Source: Anaerolineae bacterium
GTDB lineage: Bacteria; Chloroflexota; Anaerolineae; E26-bin7
Direction of reading: 5' to 3'
Length of the DNA stretch: 6,781 nt
Assembly (NCBI GenBank): GCA_029933115.1
Contig: JAOZOT010000192.1
Span: 1 to 6,781, forward strand
The notes beneath the pieces were generated by a model, which ran no database searches, was not told the origin of the DNA, and worked only from the letters and a program-made list of their open reading frames with translations. The translations under genes and the position numbers were made by a program. Below are positions 6,566-6,781 of the stretch, in pieces; within the stretch, counting starts at the first letter, position 1; every line of letters begins with the position of its first letter.

Positions 6566-6781
6566 TCACTTGATGAATGTCAGGACCAGTTGGGCGGTGA
6601 AAAGGGCGGCGAGCAGCCCGGCGAAGAACCTGATCCAAAAGTCGCTTCGGGCCAATCGCTTCTCAAACTGGTCGAAGCGGCTCTCGAGCTTCTGGAAGCG
6701 GGCTTCACTCACCTTCTCCAAATTGGCCAGGGCTCCCCTGAACTCTGCCCGCAGGGCCTCCTGGCCCTCTTTCATCTCTGC
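6566..6781 (-). CDS. Small coiled-coil protein with C-terminal membrane helix (partial, 5' end outside window)
   Basis: The last 72 codons of a reading frame still open at the window edge. An ATG at 6775 would give 69 residues, but only 6 nt are visible before it and they hold no clear Shine-Dalgarno. The residues in front (A-E) continue the same charged helical pattern, so this Met may be internal. Residues from EALRAEF to EKRLARSD (numbering from that Met, about 6-44) are rich in Glu, Arg, Lys and Leu with roughly heptad spacing, as in a coiled coil. A hydrophobic helix (FFAGLLAALFTAQLVLTFI) at about 50-68 then ends the protein, leaving one Lys after it. This is a tail-anchored layout with the coiled coil probably in the cytoplasm. 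I do not recognise a named family; similar short coiled-coil/TM proteins are common and mostly uncharacterised. It lies 46 nt upstream of the kinase on the same strand, so co-transcription is possible. Confidence 0.75.
   Translation of the reverse strand, partial: AEMKEGQEALRAEFRGALANLEKVSEARFQKLESRFDQFEKRLARSDFWIRFFAGLLAALFTAQLVLTFIK

Overview
The window reads as a piece of a moderately GC-rich bacterial chromosome, most likely from Chloroflexota (Anaerolineae/Caldilineae-like). This is inferred from protein style: a lipoprotein with a Pro/Thr-rich linker just after the lipobox, a soluble GAF-GAF hybrid histidine kinase with a 'RRYLRQEW'-type segment before a condensed second GAF, and REC domains of the hybrid-kinase type. 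No marker gene or RNA gene is present, so the placement is tentative.

Layout: positions 72-1031 (+) encode a ten-helix EamA/DMT-type transporter. Everything else is on the minus strand and converges on it with a 12-nt gap. In minus-strand order the genes are: (1) the 3' part of a small coiled-coil protein with a C-terminal membrane helix (6781-6566, open at the window edge); (2) a cytosolic hybrid sensor histidine kinase with two GAF regions, HisKA, HATPase and a C-terminal REC (6519-3931); (3) an ABC_sub_bind-family substrate-binding lipoprotein (3887-2823); (4) a threonine synthase-like PLP enzyme fused in frame to a complete REC domain (2711-1044). The kinase, lipoprotein and PLP enzyme each have a good Shine-Dalgarno sequence. 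Gaps are 46, 43 and 111 nt, and the 111-nt gap holds a perfect 14-bp inverted repeat.

The main point of interest is the PLP enzyme-REC fusion beside a hybrid kinase. The sequence shows both halves with their key residues intact: Zn-ribbon cysteines and the PLP lysine in the enzyme half, and the acidic pair, phospho-acceptor Asp, Thr and Lys in the REC. This suggests, but does not prove, an amino-acid biosynthetic enzyme controlled directly by phosphorylation, with the neighbouring kinase as candidate partner and the binding lipoprotein possibly linked to the same metabolite. There is no permease or ATPase gene for the lipoprotein and no HPt protein in the window.

No tRNA, rRNA, CRISPR array, insertion sequence or phage feature was seen, and no stretch above 300 bases lacks a gene.
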